Shown in pieces: positions 35,626 through 47,048 of a stretch of 64,000 nt of DNA. The position numbers were made by a program, and so were the translations under genes. Position 1 is the stretch's first letter. The number at the start of each line of letters is the position of its first letter. This stretch comes from Axinella damicornis (Eukaryota; Porifera; Demospongiae; Axinellida; Axinellidae), in assembly GCA_963931865.1 (NCBI GenBank), contig OZ007515.1, positions 3,695,192-3,759,191 of the forward strand, given 5' to 3'. The notes beneath the pieces are model-generated. The model worked only from the letters and a program-made list of their open reading frames with translations. It did not search any database and was not told the DNA's origin.

Positions 35626-38600
35626 GACTGTCATACTCACCAAGCATTGCATTGAACGTGTAGATGGTTGAATAACATGTAGAATGGGGTGCCTGGGTGG
35701 CAGACGGGCGCTAAGGCATTGTGCCTTTACAGTCAATCCCCACAGGCCTGTAAGCCCGTCCGCAGGGCACCGACCTGGCTGACAACAGCTTTGATGGAGT
35801 GGAATGCACTGCACACCATCCTGGCTCCAAGGGGTGGCTTCTGTCCACAATGCCCTGTTGAGTATAAAAGAGACCTTGCAGTTGCCACTTTCCACCAGAG
35901 CGGTGCCTGCTGATGATGATGATGACCCACCGCTATACAAATGAGGATTGAAACCGGTCCAGGCTGTTTGCAGGGAGAGAGTAAGCTCTTAACTGAGCTT
36001 CGGGAGGTGATTTTTTTGCAAATCAATCGGCACAGTGTCCTTGTTTTGAAAATTTTGCCATTTGTCGATTACGTCATACTCACATGAGGAAATGTACCAG
36101 CCCCTCCCCGGTTTTCCGTACTGCAAGCTACGAAAAGCTGGGCATGTGTGTGTGTTTGACACTGTGTGTGAGAGTTGATTATCAACGTTCTACATGTCCA
36201 GTGACTCCTACGTTCCCAGCCGCTCCAGCCTTGTCCCCAGGCTCACACAATAGAGCCTGGGAACAAGGCTGTAGTAGATCCAGCAAAGTATAGGCATACA
36301 GCCTCTCCTGGTTACAATGGCTATGTTGGCACTGTGAAGAAGGGATGAAGTATTAGTGTGGTGTATATCTTCTACTCCAGAAACTCTCAGATATTGTGCT
36401 TCCAGTGTGGGGCCAGCGCCAGCCCCTCACCGTCTCCCAGGCCAATGTTCTTGTCCTCATCGCGACCTTTGCCCTCCGCATCATGCGCAGCCTCCTCTCG
36501 GAGCTGCTCTCAGATGGAGACCACCAGTATCGTGATACCAGGACCGTGACCACCCTGCTCTCCCTGCACATGGTGCTCTGCTCCGCCCCCCTGTCCACTG
36601 TCATCTCAAATAGTGCCCCAGATGTGAGTGTGCAATACATGTACATTGTACCTCATGTTGGTACCAGACCCTCCGCGTGCGAGGGTCTGGTACTGAGAGT
36701 ACGTGTGTATATGCTCCGCACAATCTAAGAATTGCACAATCTTGAGATTGCGTTGCGTTGTGCATTCTCAGAATCCAGAAAATTCAAAGACAGCAACGAA
36801 CAACGTCAGCCAATACCATTTAGGGGGGTCTGGGTTTGAAATCTCTAGGGGAGAGGCAAAACATTTTCAAGGGGGGAACGAATGCCCCCCCCCCCTTACA
36901 AGAAACCACGTGTACCGAGATCAAACCTTTATCGGTACCAAATTGATCAGCAGTACACTACAGCCAGCCAAATCTAACTTCTGAGTAGTTGAAGCCATGT
37001 GTCCATGTGATAAGAATATCCAAGCTGTTGTATGAATAGTGATGACGAGCTCGTGTCTTGCCAACAGATCCAGTCGCTGATGATAGACATCCTGGTAATG
37101 TTCACAAAGCCTGAGCTGGTTGTTCAAGATGGTGAAGAGATGACAGGTGTGTGCACCATCATGAGGTCTTTGTGTACATGCTTATATACCTCTTCACCCA
37201 GTGCACCCACCCACTCACTGACTCACTCAATCACTCACCCACTCACTCACCCACTCACTCACTCACCCACTCACTCACTCACTCACTCACCCACTCACCC
37301 ACCCACCCACCCACCCACCCATTGATATCGCTGCAGATGCATCAAGCAGCTGTTGGTGCCTACTGCTGCAGGAGCTATTCAAGTACACCCTGAGTGCACC
37401 ACATGTGAGTCATGTGAGAGTCATGGCATTCTTGTGACAAGTCATAATGATAGTCATGTGGCAGTCAAGTGATGGCCTTTACAGTAATCTCTAGTAATCT
37501 CTGGTAATCTCTGGTAATCCCTGCAGTGTTTCTTGAGTGGGCTGATGGTTTTGTCTGAGTTGCTTCCCCTCCCACTTCCAGTACAGTCACCACAGGTAAT
37601 TGGTAACCAGAACTGGGAAGGCGTTGGCAAGAGGCTAGTTCGAATCTCCTTATCTCACTTGTCCTTGTTTCACTGCTGAACTACTGGCCTCCCTCAGACC
37701 TCCTCACATGCTGATCTGAATGCAGTGCTGTGTCTTAGACGACTCTGGGCGGTTCACCTGGGTCCGTTTTACACCGATGTCTCAGAGCTCCTGGAGACGC
37801 TGTTGGAGAGCAGCTGCACTCCACTGCAACAGGCGCTGAGGAGGGTGGGCACACAGCTGGCTGACCTCAGTCCTTCGCTGGCCACACTCATCGCACAGTA
37901 TGTGTTGAAAAACATCACTGCAGGGATTGGAGCTATAGTCAGCAGCTTCACAGTCATTTCCCTTTCTTTCTCTCCATCTTCCTCCATCCACCTCCCCCAT
38001 CTCTCCCCCTTCTCATCTCCCTCTCTTCCCCTTTTCCCTTCTCTCCTTCACGTGCCCTCACAGGATGGTGATCAAACGTATCATCAGTGAGATAGAGAAG
38101 CAGCTGGAGCAGCCTGAAATTGACTCTCAGAAGGAGGGGGAAGCGGAGACCAAGAAGAGCACATAGTGCGTAGAGAAGCCCACAGTAGCCCCCCTTCACC
38201 TCCTTCACTCCCCTCCCTTCCCTTCTCCACCTTTCACACCCCTCCCCTTCACTCTCCTCCCTTCCCCTTCCCTTCACTCCCCCCTCTCTTTCTCTTCACT
38301 TCCCTACATTCTCTCTCTCTAGTTCCTGCCTTCTTCGAATGCTGACCTCCTGTGCTGTACTCTGCCAGCAGCCCGCCTTCAAAATTGCCGTTCTTGACCT
38401 CATCAGGCGGAAGTAAGAAATGTAGAAATGCCACTAACTGTTCTGCTGCTCATTCGTTCAAGTCATGCGAATATAGCCTCGTCGTCAGGCCATTCCACAG
38501 CCTTCCCAGGCCATGCAGGGGAGGGTCTTCCCCGTACATGTAGCCTGGGAACAAGGCTAGCCATTCCACCTCCGGCTTTTGATCCGCTAGGAATGTGGAA

Positions 38601-41600
38601 GTGGCCTGAGACAAGTTAGCATGATTTTAAAGACCTTGGGTTGAACCGGCTGCCATGTTGGTTCCGTGTTAAAACCCTGTGTTGTATTGTGCTGCAGGGA
38701 GACCGTGGAAACAAAGAGCTTCTCTCGGTTTATTCCCCTTCTGCTGTTTCTGGTCCAGAAGAAGGAGAGCACTGTTCCTGCTAAACTCTGCGTAATGGTG
38801 AGTCTGTGAGTGGCGACCTCTCGTAATCTCCACTTGTCTCCTGGACCAGTAACCTCCAGTAATTTCTACTAATCTCTAGTAATCTCTAGTAATCTCCAGT
38901 AATCTCTAGACCATACACCATAGTCGCTTGTTATTAGGCGCAGCCCTCTTATAGGTACAGGTTCGAGTCTGTTCGACTCCCATCCCAGCTACTCTTTATT
39001 AAACACTGAAGTCTTCTTCCTGAAACTCTGCCATTTTCGATCCTACGGAGTGGACAAGCTATAATTCAAAATGAAGATTCGATGAATGTCATTCAAAATG
39101 TATCGCATCTCGCTTATAGGTGCTTCCTTCCTTCCTGTGGAGATATAAGCGCATGCGCCTAATAACGAGTACAATACTGCAAGCAAATCTGGGAGCGAGG
39201 CTAGTGTGGCCTGAGAACGAGGCTAGTGTGGCCTGAGAACGAGGCTAGTGTGGCCTGGGAACGAGGCTAGTGTGGCCTGGGAGCGAGGCTAGTGTGGCCT
39301 GGGAGCGAGGCTAGTGTGGCCTGGGAGCAAGGCTAGTGTGGCCTGAGAACGAGGCTAGTGTGGCCTGGGAGCGAGGCTAGTGTGGCCTAGGAACGAGGCT
39401 AGTGTGGCCTGGGAGCGAGGCTAGTGTGGCCTGGGAACGAGGCTAGTGTGGCCTGGGAGCGAGGCTAGTGTGGCCTGGGAGCAAGGCTAGTGTGGCCTGG
39501 GAACGAGGCTAGTGTGGCCTGGGAGCGAGGCTAGTGTGGCCTGGGAACGAGGCTAGTGTGGCCTGGGAACGAGGCTAGGAACGAGGCTAGTGTGGCCTGG
39601 GAACGAGGCTAGTGTGGCCTGGGATCGAGGCTAGTGTGGCCTGAGAACGAGGCTAGTGTGGCCTGGGAACAAGGCTAGTGTGGCCTGAGAACGAGGCTAG
39701 TGTGGCCTGGGAACGAGGCTAGTGTGGCCTGGGAACGAGGCTAGTGTGGCCTGGGAACGAGGCTAGTGTGGCCTGGGAACGAGGCTAGTGAAGCCTGCTG
39801 GGAGGCAGAGAGTACCAAGCTACGTGTAGCAATATTAATGACTCAGTATTATGACTTGAGAGTGATACTCAGCTGTCTATCTGTCTGTCCCTCATGTACT
39901 GTGCTCCCACTCACACGGCCCCAGTCTATTCTGCATGCTCTATGCAATGCCTACGTTGCCCTCTGCTCAAATGAAATGGAAGACACTCCACTAACAGACC
40001 AGCAGGTAAGTTCAACTGTTGTGTATACTATAGTGTACAGTAGATTACTGTGATATACTCTGTAGTATACTATAGTGTACAGTGTAGTGCACTGTAGGTA
40101 TACTATGAGAGACGTACGACATAAGTATGATGTGAGGTTGGTTATTGACGCTGCTGTTCATCCCTCGTACTTGTTTTGCAGTTATCCAACTGCCTCCCAG
40201 GGCAGTCCCAATTAGAGCACATCACTTCAGCTGTGCTGGGTCATGTGACGTCACCAGACCAGCCCCTGGCAACAGTGGTCTCAGGGCTGAAGGTGATTCT
40301 GTCCATATGTCAGTACAACGCTGGAGTCATCCATCTGTACGGGTAAGTTGTGTTGGTAGAACACTCGCCATTACACTTAGTCTTGTGAATGCTTCATGAA
40401 CCACTACAAGATCATGTGCTGCATGTACCTATAGTCTGGTTACTAGGCTTCCTCCTCCAACCTTTGCTGTGTTGGAGAGAGCTGCCTCCTTCCCTACACC
40501 TCCCCCTCCATAGAGTTGCCTCCTTCCTCTTCCTTTGCTGGGTAGAGCCCTGGGAGTGTCTCAGAGTAGAAACATGTGCTCCGTAATACTATTGCGGTCA
40601 TGCATGGGGAGGAAGAAAGTGGGGTTCTGAGGATTTCAACGTATAGCTTATACATGTAATTATTGGTCAAAGCCAGCTGGGTATTCTCTCTCATGCCCAT
40701 TCACCATGAATGATGGTGAAACCAGAGTCGAGTTTCCCACAGGACTTCAATTTGATCGTACATACATGTACCTGTCATTCTTGTGCGAGTTACTGCTATT
40801 GTGGTCTCTTTCTCAGACTCCTCCCCTCTAATGCCAACGGATTCTCTCAACTACTCTCACGAATAATCGACTCTGTCAAGTAAGCATGTTCATGTTTGTG
40901 TACGCTGACATTTGGCCACCAGAGGGCAGTAGTTGCCGTCAAAGAAAATGCTACTACACTGTATATCATGGCCTCAAAGTTCTCCTTGCTCTTGCTATTG
41001 CACAGATTTTGACCTTGCCTTCCACAATTCTTCCCTCCCTCCCTCCCTCTCTCCATCCCTCTCTGCCACCCCTCCCTCCCACCCTCGCTCTCCACATACA
41101 CACAGATGCTCCTCCCCCCCACCCCCTGATACTCTCTCATGCATTTCTCTCTTCCTGGAGTTCCTGAGACAGTTGCTCACGGCAACGGTCACTGCTAAAG
41201 TAGAAACATCGCACAGTAGACGCCCCCACTCTGATGTCAAAACACTAACCTTCCCCAAACAATTCCTGAAAAATTTTATAACTAAGGATAGTACTGAACT
41301 ATTGTCTCAGCTCAAGGAAGCTATGAAGGTGAGCTTTATTTAGAGCATTCTATGCTACATCCTCTGTGCTCAGTAATATCCATTACAAAATGTTAATTAT
41401 CACACCCAATTCTCCAGGAAGACGAAGGCATAATGGATGAATTTCTGACCCCTATTAATGAACTGTTAGAGGATTTCTCCAGCGTGAAAGAAGCTAAAGC
41501 AGGTTCGCACTCGCATGAATATAATATTATGGTGGGGTCTTCCAGTGATGATGATTCGTGCATCAACTCAGTTCATTCATTGTCTACACAGGAAGATCAA

Positions 41601-44156
41601 AGCTGTAGATTACTGGTTATTAGCAAGACGGTGTCCTCAATTGCATGGTTCTAAGCTTAGGGCCCGGCTCAGTTGAACAATCACTTCATTGGAGCTCGGG
41701 CTTCAGAAATTCTCGTAGACCAACAATACCTGGTGTTCGCAAAATTAAAACCAAGCTGGTTTGCTTCTGTGATGTCACAAGTGAGTGTGTGGTCTGTTGA
41801 CTTGTTGTAGAGTTACCGTCCCTGGAGCACAGTGTGTGGCCGGAGATGGAGGGGGTTGAGAAGCAGTTTGAAATGAGAACTGGCATCACTCTCTCTGACA
41901 ACGCTGCTTCAAGGTATTGCCACCCGGTACACCTTTGACTCAACATCTGTACTTTCTTTGATCCATGTACTATAATTTACCTTGTCATTCCTCTCTCCCC
42001 TCCCTCCTTCCCTTCCCTCCCTCCCTCCCTCCCTCCCTCCCTCCCTCCCTCCCTCCCTCCCTCCCTCCCTCCCTCCCTCCCTCCCTCCCTCCCTCCCCCC
42101 TCCCTCCCTCCCTCCCTCCCTCCCTCCCTCCCTCCCTCCCTCCCTCCCTCCCTCCCTCCCTCCCTCCCTCCCCCCACCCCCTCCCTCCCTCCCTCCCTCC
42201 CTCCCTCCCTCCCTCCCTCTCTCCCACCCACCCACCCACCCATCCCACAGCCCAGAGTATTGGTTGTCCACTCCTCCCCATGATGAGAGTGAATTAGAAC
42301 CGGATACTGTAAGATATACCAGTGGTCTTGATAGACCACTGTAGACTTTCCATCCCCCTCCAACCCTCCACAGACCATCGTGGACCTGCCAGTACTGGCA
42401 TCAGAGAGCTGCTCGGGACTAAACTTGGAGGAAGAGCTCAAGAAGCATCTCCTCCCCTCCCCACCACAGTCACCACCCAAACAGAACGAGAGGTGATGAG
42501 GCTAGTCTACCCTCCTTCATCATTCTTCATACTCTCTGCTCTGTTTCTCAGGAAGCGGAAGCTGCATCTGACCGTCCCTGAAGCACAGAAGAGGCTCAAA
42601 GAAGGTAACAAACCACAGTGAACCCCACTGCAGTTTACAGTGTGTTCTTGTGGTATGTACACAATGCAACTGCCACCCTCCCTCCATCCCTCATTCCCTC
42701 CTCTCCCTCCTCCTCCCTCCCCCCTCCCTCCATCCCTCTCCCTTCCTCTCCCTCCCCCTTCCCTCCCTCCCTCCCTCCCTCCAGCAATGGAGCAACGTTT
42801 AGCAATGGGAAGAAAGGACATCTTCCGCATGAGGAAGCAGAATACCAGTCGCCCTCCCTCCATGCACGTAGATGACTTCATGGCCATTGGGGTGAGCAAT
42901 GCCTTCACTGTGTAGTTCAAGTTGATCCGAATCATTTCCCCTTCAAGCATATTGTGCATCCTAGTGTGCGTTTCAACCAATGGGATAAACAACTACTTTA
43001 CTTTATATCTCTCCCGTACGTCTAGTCTGGCGTCGGTCACCCAGGGAGGGGAGGAGCCATGGGGATGCCGTACATGCCTCCGCACCATGCGGGGGCCTTC
43101 ATGCAGCAGCTCGGAGGGAGGTGGATGGGTGGAGTACCTCCTGGAATGGGACAATACCAGAGGAGGGATATCGCTAGTAAGAATGATGGTCTTACCAACA
43201 TTAGATGTGTCTTCTGAGCTCCATGCACACTCTGCCAGTCTAGTTGTCTAGTGTGCACGTAGATAATGACCCTAATTTTGTTCTAATCTCCTACATACCC
43301 CCTCCCTCCCCATCCCCCCTTCCCGAAGGTCTAGGTGGTATGCATAGAGCATGGGAGTCTCGTCTCCCCCAATCATTCCTTGCGGCTCAGCCCTCACCAG
43401 CCATGAGGTATGTGTTCCCCTCCACTATTATTCCACCTGTTTGTTGATGCCTAGCTCCACTCACACTGCAGGTCTGCACTGTGGAGAGCCTCCCAGATAC
43501 AAGGTGAGAGACGGGACCATTCCTGCATTTGGTGTCAGTGGTGTGCGTTGTGGGACCACATGTTCATTTGTACCATAGCAGCCATATGAATTGAATCCAC
43601 TGGCTGGTCTGTATCCTACTCGTGACAATTGAATGTATTCGTAACTCCAGGAAGTCTTTTCTATCTGACCAGAGAGCTTTATTGATCTCTGAGATGGTTA
43701 TAGTCTGCCTTGTCACCATTTTTGAGTTGCACCCTTAGGAGTGTAGTACTACTTTGTGAGATCATGCTCTCCCTGTCTCCTGGCCACCCTAACCAAAGCT
43801 GAGGACAATACAGTCATCCCCAGGCAATAAATTACTTAAACACCTCCACCTGACTTAGCCTGTTGGAGAGCGGGAAGCCTCGGAAAGAGTGGACAGTAAT
43901 CAAGGCCAGTCTGTTTTGCGTTGCTGCTAGTGATACAAAGCAAAGGCCTAGGAGTGGATAAAACATCAAGTGTTGTATAATTATGGTTGTGTTTCTTTCC
44001 ATGTTGACAGCATATAACAGAAGTCGAGGAGGTCGTGGAGTAGCATGGCTGGGGGGTGGTGGGAGTTCACGGCCTCTGCCAGCAGGAGGAGGAGGAGGGA
44101 GAATGAGTGATGGCTGGAAGGGAAGGCACACCGGCATCTACAAGAGACTGGTCTAG
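27682..44156 (+). CDS. VIRMA: Virilizer / VIRMA, scaffold of the m6A RNA methyltransferase complex (about 46 exons)
   Basis: Exons: 27682-27741, 27856-27977, 28038-28124, 28532-28577, 28658-28782, 28843-29074, 29141-29224, 29290-29379, 30104-30170, 30569-30653, 30994-31042, 31106-31142, 31300-31373, 31450-31533, 31699-31842, 31910-31971, 32102-32191, 32473-32640, 32767-32827, 33417-33537, [gap], 34168-34299, 34724-34830, 34956-35062, 35369-35455, 36381-36623, 37068-37146, 37337-37404, 37527-37595, 37698-37897, 38064-38165, 38323-38412, 38698-38797, 39925-40005, 40182-40342, 40817-40879, 41106-41328, 41418-41502, 41811-41913, 42251-42308, 42374-42492, 42552-42604, 42785-42891, 43026-43176, 43329-43407, 43472-43503, 44011-44156; about 1,575 aa (human 1,812). 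VIRMA organises WTAP, METTL3/14 and other writer subunits in the nucleus. The N-terminus (SEKELLFCETFNHEGSE, VDLVRFSLPVVIREVR) matches the virilizer domain, then an acidic/SR region, helical repeats (ADHMASSLKLLALRAIDSLL), RPPSMHVDDFMAIG, and a Gly/Arg-rich tail ending IYKRLV. Weak points: the exons around the gap (33417-34299) and a phase clash between 35062 and 35369. Confidence 0.92.
28454..28492. repeat. Palindromic element, GAGGCTA family
   Basis: TAGCCTCGTTCCCAGGC, a 4-base loop, GCCTGGGAACGAGGCTA: the cleanest copy in the window (VIRMA intron 3). Confidence 0.95.
29540..29910. repeat. Minisatellite of about 55-60 bp units in VIRMA intron 8
   Basis: Five to six units around CCATTGTAGCCCCGCCCCTT and CACATTGGGCCATGGTGCCC. 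Confidence 0.85.
30766..30993. repeat. (CA)n tract forming the acceptor side of a VIRMA intron
   Basis: More than 200 bp of CACACA/CACATT repeat ending in ACACAG directly before the exon at 30994. Confidence 0.97.
31160..31299. repeat. (CCT/CCCT)-rich tract before a VIRMA exon
   Basis: Pyrimidine-rich low-complexity sequence leading to the acceptor at 31300. Confidence 0.85.
31558..31698. repeat. (CA)n tract before a VIRMA exon
   Basis: CA repeat with a few interruptions, ending ACATACAG before the exon at 31699. Confidence 0.95.
32279..32472. repeat. (CCT)n tract before a VIRMA exon
   Basis: CTCCTC repeats without purines for most of 190 bp, ending CTCCTCCAG at the acceptor of the exon at 32473. 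Confidence 0.97.
33369..33411. repeat. Poly-C / CCT tract before a VIRMA exon
   Basis: About 26 C followed by CTCCTCCCCCTC and the acceptor at 33416. Confidence 0.95.
33801..34000. other. Assembly gap (200 N)
   Basis: The round length suggests a placeholder. It falls inside VIRMA, so one or more exons between 33537 and 34168 may be missing. A purine-rich GGA tract (about 33630-33770) immediately precedes the gap and probably caused the break. Confidence 0.99.
34302..34620. mobile_element. MITE-like element with about 17-bp terminal inverted repeats (hAT-like ends)
   Basis: The left end TAGGGGTTCCACCGATAC is matched by the right end GTATCGGTGGAACACTA. The interior repeats GGTATCGGTATCAG-type motifs. 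No coding frame. TAGTGTTCC-like ends suggest hAT; the 8-bp flanks (CTATTTGT and CAGTTTAT) are only partly alike, so the target-site duplication is uncertain. The element begins 2 bp after the proposed 3' end of the VIRMA exon at 34168-34299. Confidence 0.65.
35081..35118. repeat. Palindromic element, GAGGCTA family
   Basis: TAGCCTCGTTCCCAG and CTGGGAATGAGGCTA arms in VIRMA intron 23. Confidence 0.85.
35591..35623. repeat. Poly-G run
   Basis: About 33 G in VIRMA intron 24. It is G-rich on the coding strand, an exception to the pattern elsewhere. Confidence 0.95.
36227..36270. repeat. Palindromic element, GAGGCTA family
   Basis: AGCCTTGTCCCCAGGCTC and GAGCCTGGGAACAAGGCT arms in VIRMA intron 24. 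Confidence 0.85.
37197..37325. repeat. (CACT/CACC)n tract before a VIRMA exon
   Basis: ACTCACTCACCC repeats about 10 bp upstream of the acceptor at 37336. Confidence 0.95.
38474..38559. repeat. Palindromic element, GAGGCTA family
   Basis: TAGCCTCGTCGTCAGGCC ... TAGCCTGGGAACAAGGCTA, with nested inverted sequence, in VIRMA intron 31. Confidence 0.7.
39190..39790. repeat. 22-bp satellite-like array, about 27 copies, built from one arm of the palindromic family
   Basis: Unit AGTGTGGCCTGGGAACGAGG plus CT, with point variants (GGGAGC, GAGAAC, GGGATC) and one truncated unit near 39577. The core CCTGGGAACGAGGCTA equals the right arm of the short palindromes found throughout the window. Lies in VIRMA intron 32. 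Confidence 0.97.
41990..42250. repeat. (CCCT)n tract forming the acceptor side of a VIRMA intron
   Basis: About 230 bp of CCCT repeat, then CCCACCCACC and CATCCCACAG at the exon starting 42251. Confidence 0.97.
42676..42784. repeat. (CCCT)n tract before a VIRMA exon
   Basis: Interrupted CCCT/CCT repeat ending CCCTCCAG directly before the exon at 42785. Confidence 0.95.
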
Positions 44157-44974
44157 CAGAACTTTTGAAACATTAGTTTTCCTTTCCCCTGCCAGTAACT
44201 GTTGCTTCCTCAGTTGATGATCAATATCTCCTTGAGTCTCATGTCCTGCGGTATAATGATAGGTGCATAGATCATAGGTGTATAGATCGTGGACTTGAAG
44301 CGGTGTGTTGTCAACACTTTAATTGCAACGTAGCAGTTATGTCATCTTTAGCTATGGTTAAGGGATAAGCATCAGTGAGCACCATATGGTGACCATAGTC
44401 ATATATATGCTAGTGAACTAACATCTGTAGGGACTACATATCGATCATTACACGTACACTGTCATTTTGATCACTAAGATTGGTAACCCCAAGTACCCAA
44501 TAAGCCCTTGATAACCCTGAATATGCTGCATCGATCTCAAATGCAGGTCCTAGCTGGGTCAATAGTCTAAACAAGCTAGCCTTCACTTTCTCTAGCATGT
44601 GATCACTTTCAGTATGCACGTGCAGTTGTGATCATGACAGTTGTGATCATGATCGTGAGTTGATCCGTGCTGGGGAAATTTGAGGGGCTAGCTATAGCTA
44701 GCTAGCTAGCTATATAGGTACAATGGGGGTATAGGTACCAGAAATACATGTCATGCATGCATGCATCTAGAACTAGCCCTACCCCTAATATACCCTAACC
44801 CATTGCCCTACTTCCTGCCAGACCAAACATCGCTCAAATTTGTTTCTCTGGAAGGGCAAAGTACTCTAGTTATGATCCGAATGTTTTTTGCAAATTCCAA
44901 CAACAGAATCGCTCTGCATGTATTGTCAAGTTGAGCACAAACAAAGTGGCGCCTATTACAGGGAATGATTGTCC
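44157..44974. other. Intergenic interval, VIRMA and DAD1 3' ends
   Basis: Convergent 3' ends; no exon seen. GCTAGCTAGCTA and GCATGCATGCATGCAT short repeats occur near 44690-44765. Confidence 0.6.
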
Positions 44975-45899
44975 CTAGCCAATGAAGTTCATTACTACGA
45001 GGTGGAGCACAATATGGGCGAAAATGAAGTCTGCAAACGCTCGCTCAGCAGAGATGTTGACAAAGTGGGTCCTGTTCTGTGGGTTGCTTTGGATCCTTAA
45101 ACACACTGAATGGATGTGAGTGTGTGCACGAGTGCATGTGTGCGTGTGTGTGCAAAGAGTAACACTTAAAACAGAATCAGTTATACGTCAGGAACTAAGA
45201 ATATACGTATAAATATTTTGCCTCGATCCTGAGAGTAGGCAAAGGTATTGCTGTCGAATAAATGAACCTGGCCTGGCAACGTTGAAAATCATGTGTATGA
45301 TACACTGTGTATTCCAGACTAGTAAATGCAGTACTGCAAGCTTTCATTAGCGTAGTCTCATGTCCTGACCACACCCCCTCACGGGGTGTGGTCAGGGCAC
45401 GAGACTACCATTAGCACACCAGCATACCAAACAATGCAGTGACCTAATTGGCAAAAATATACTGTGACTGCGTGCTGTTTTGGTACACTACAAAGAGATA
45501 CGATACACGGTAACACCACACCCATCCACAGGTCACAATCCCTAGTGGCAGCTCTAGGTACTGTAGTGCTGATTGGATCCGGAGTGACCATCCCTTGATG
45601 ATAATGACCTTTGAGATTTGGTGCGCATTTATTGGAAGACATCTAGAGCTTAACTAATACACACACTCACCTCCAAGCACGAAGGAGCCCACGCAGGATA
45701 TGAACCCTGAGAGGAAGGAGTTGAAAGGGAAGGTGCCCACTAGGCAGCAGTAGAGAAACTGCACAATGCCCGTCAGCATCACATAGGCCAGGTATGCGTC
45801 CACCAGCTTCAGCCGCTGCGGTGTACGCGACTTGTACTCTTCTACGAAGCGCCTTAACACCGTCAGTAGTCCCTCCGAACTCATCTTCGTGCCTTTCAC
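44975..45899 (-). CDS. DAD1: DAD1, oligosaccharyltransferase subunit (2 exons)
   Basis: Exons 45899-45671 and 45105-44975. The protein is almost superimposable on recalled human DAD1: [58 protein letters not shown] and the terminal MNFIG. It is a small ER membrane protein of three hydrophobic segments, a core subunit of the complex that N-glycosylates nascent proteins. Two in-frame Mets are possible: 45899 (119 aa) or 45884, MSSEGLL (114 aa). The second fits the usual family length (113 aa) better. The phase-1 intron (565 bp) contains a palindrome. Confidence 0.96.
45352..45407. repeat. Palindrome with GTAGTCTC ends (second family)
   Basis: Arms of about 25 bp (GTAGTCTCATGTCCTGACCA and its near-complement) around CTCAC, in the DAD1 intron. 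Ends differ from the GAGGCTA family. Confidence 0.9.
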
Positions 45900-45966
45900 A
45901 GTGTGACTCTTGGCGCTCGCTTGTGAATGCGCACGTTGTTTCGGTTAATTCGATTTACGGTCAGAG

Positions 45967-46012
45967 TAGCCTCGTTCCCAGGCCCGAGACGGCGAGGCCT
46001 GGGAACGAGGCC
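45967..46012. repeat. Palindromic element, GAGGCTA family
   Basis: TAGCCTCGTTCCCAGGCC and GGCCTGGGAACGAGGCCA arms, about 70 bp upstream of the DAD1 start codon. Confidence 0.9.
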
Positions 46013-46777
46013 ACGGTCAGCGGTTCTTACAATGTCAATCTAGCCCCGCCCCCTCTATATCCCACTTAATTCCGAAAATCTCTGGCTTGTGTACACAAAG
46101 AGGCTACAACAGTACACATTTTCCATGTATTTAGCAAGCTAGTGCCATTTTCACAATGCAACTGCTGCATATGCTCTCCCACCGTGGTTGCTCCTCATGC
46201 TCCTCAGGGACTAGACCTGTTCTACTGGTGGCATCTACGTTGAATTTGGTCACAAAGTATAGAGTAGCAGATACCAAGCTAGCTTCATTCCCATAGTTTC
46301 ACAGGAGGCTATCATTCCCAGGCCTTCTACACCTCCAGTTTTTTTTATCACTTCCAGAATCCAAAAGTGGAGAACATTAGGGTACGTATTAATACTGGAG
46401 ACTGTTCAAAGATACACATCTGGGAGGAGGTAACTTTAGTGCTATGATCAGCCCCTACACACTGCTAGCTAATCGGTGTGTTAGTACCAAGAGGACATAT
46501 AATATATATAATTGGTGCTGGCACACAAGTATAGGCTACCTGCGCATGGGTTTGCACATGTGTAATGCAGGCATGCAATGAATCAGGATTTTTTTTTCCT
46601 CCCTCCAAAAAAGAAGCTCTGCCAGTACCCAGGAAAGAGCCTTACGCTTACTGTGAGACCACATGTCCATGGCTCCATGCATGCACTACTGGTGTGTCAT
46701 ATCTGTACCTAGCCAGTTGTTGTCCCAATACACTGCAATCAATCGCCCTGGCATCACCACAATATCTGCTCTTGATC

Positions 46778-46888
46778 TAGCCTCGTTCCCAGGCCCCGCC
46801 CAGCTTTTCGTCGCTTGCAGTACGGAAAAGCGGGGAGTGCGTTCTTTCGTGCAACCGAAAGCGGCACGCGGGCCTGGGAACGAGGCTA
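46778..46888. repeat. Palindromic element, GAGGCTA family, with nested core
   Basis: Outer arms TAGCCTCGTTCCCAGGCC / GGCCTGGGAACGAGGCTA enclose CAGCTTTTCGTCGCTTGCAG and a related inverted core. Confidence 0.9.
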
Positions 46889-46927
46889 CTCTTGATCCTA
46901 TTTCCATGTATAACATTCATGGCAGGT

Positions 46928-47048
46928 TGTCCGGGATTGCCATCGCATATCCCTAGGACAACTTAGGACCTACCCTAACCCTAACCCTAACCCAGGGAAT
47001 GAAAGGATCAGTAGGACATCTCAAGACACTTGATGGCAATCCCGGACA
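46928..47048. repeat. Inverted-repeat element with telomere-like core
   Basis: TTGTCCGGGATTGCCATC at the left and GATGGCAATCCCGGACA at the right. The centre contains three to four CCCTAA units (about 46970-46993). Confidence 0.85.

Noticed and set aside
39190..39790. Possible CRISPR-like array
   Set aside because: The 22-bp units are directly adjacent with no unique spacers, and the locus is a eukaryotic intron.
41909..42480. Gly/Arg/Glu-rich or Pro/Ser-rich frames over (CCCT)n and (GGGA)n tracts (also 8254-8718, 47746-48288)
   Set aside because: The four-base repeat is open in all frames; only the flanking real exons were kept.
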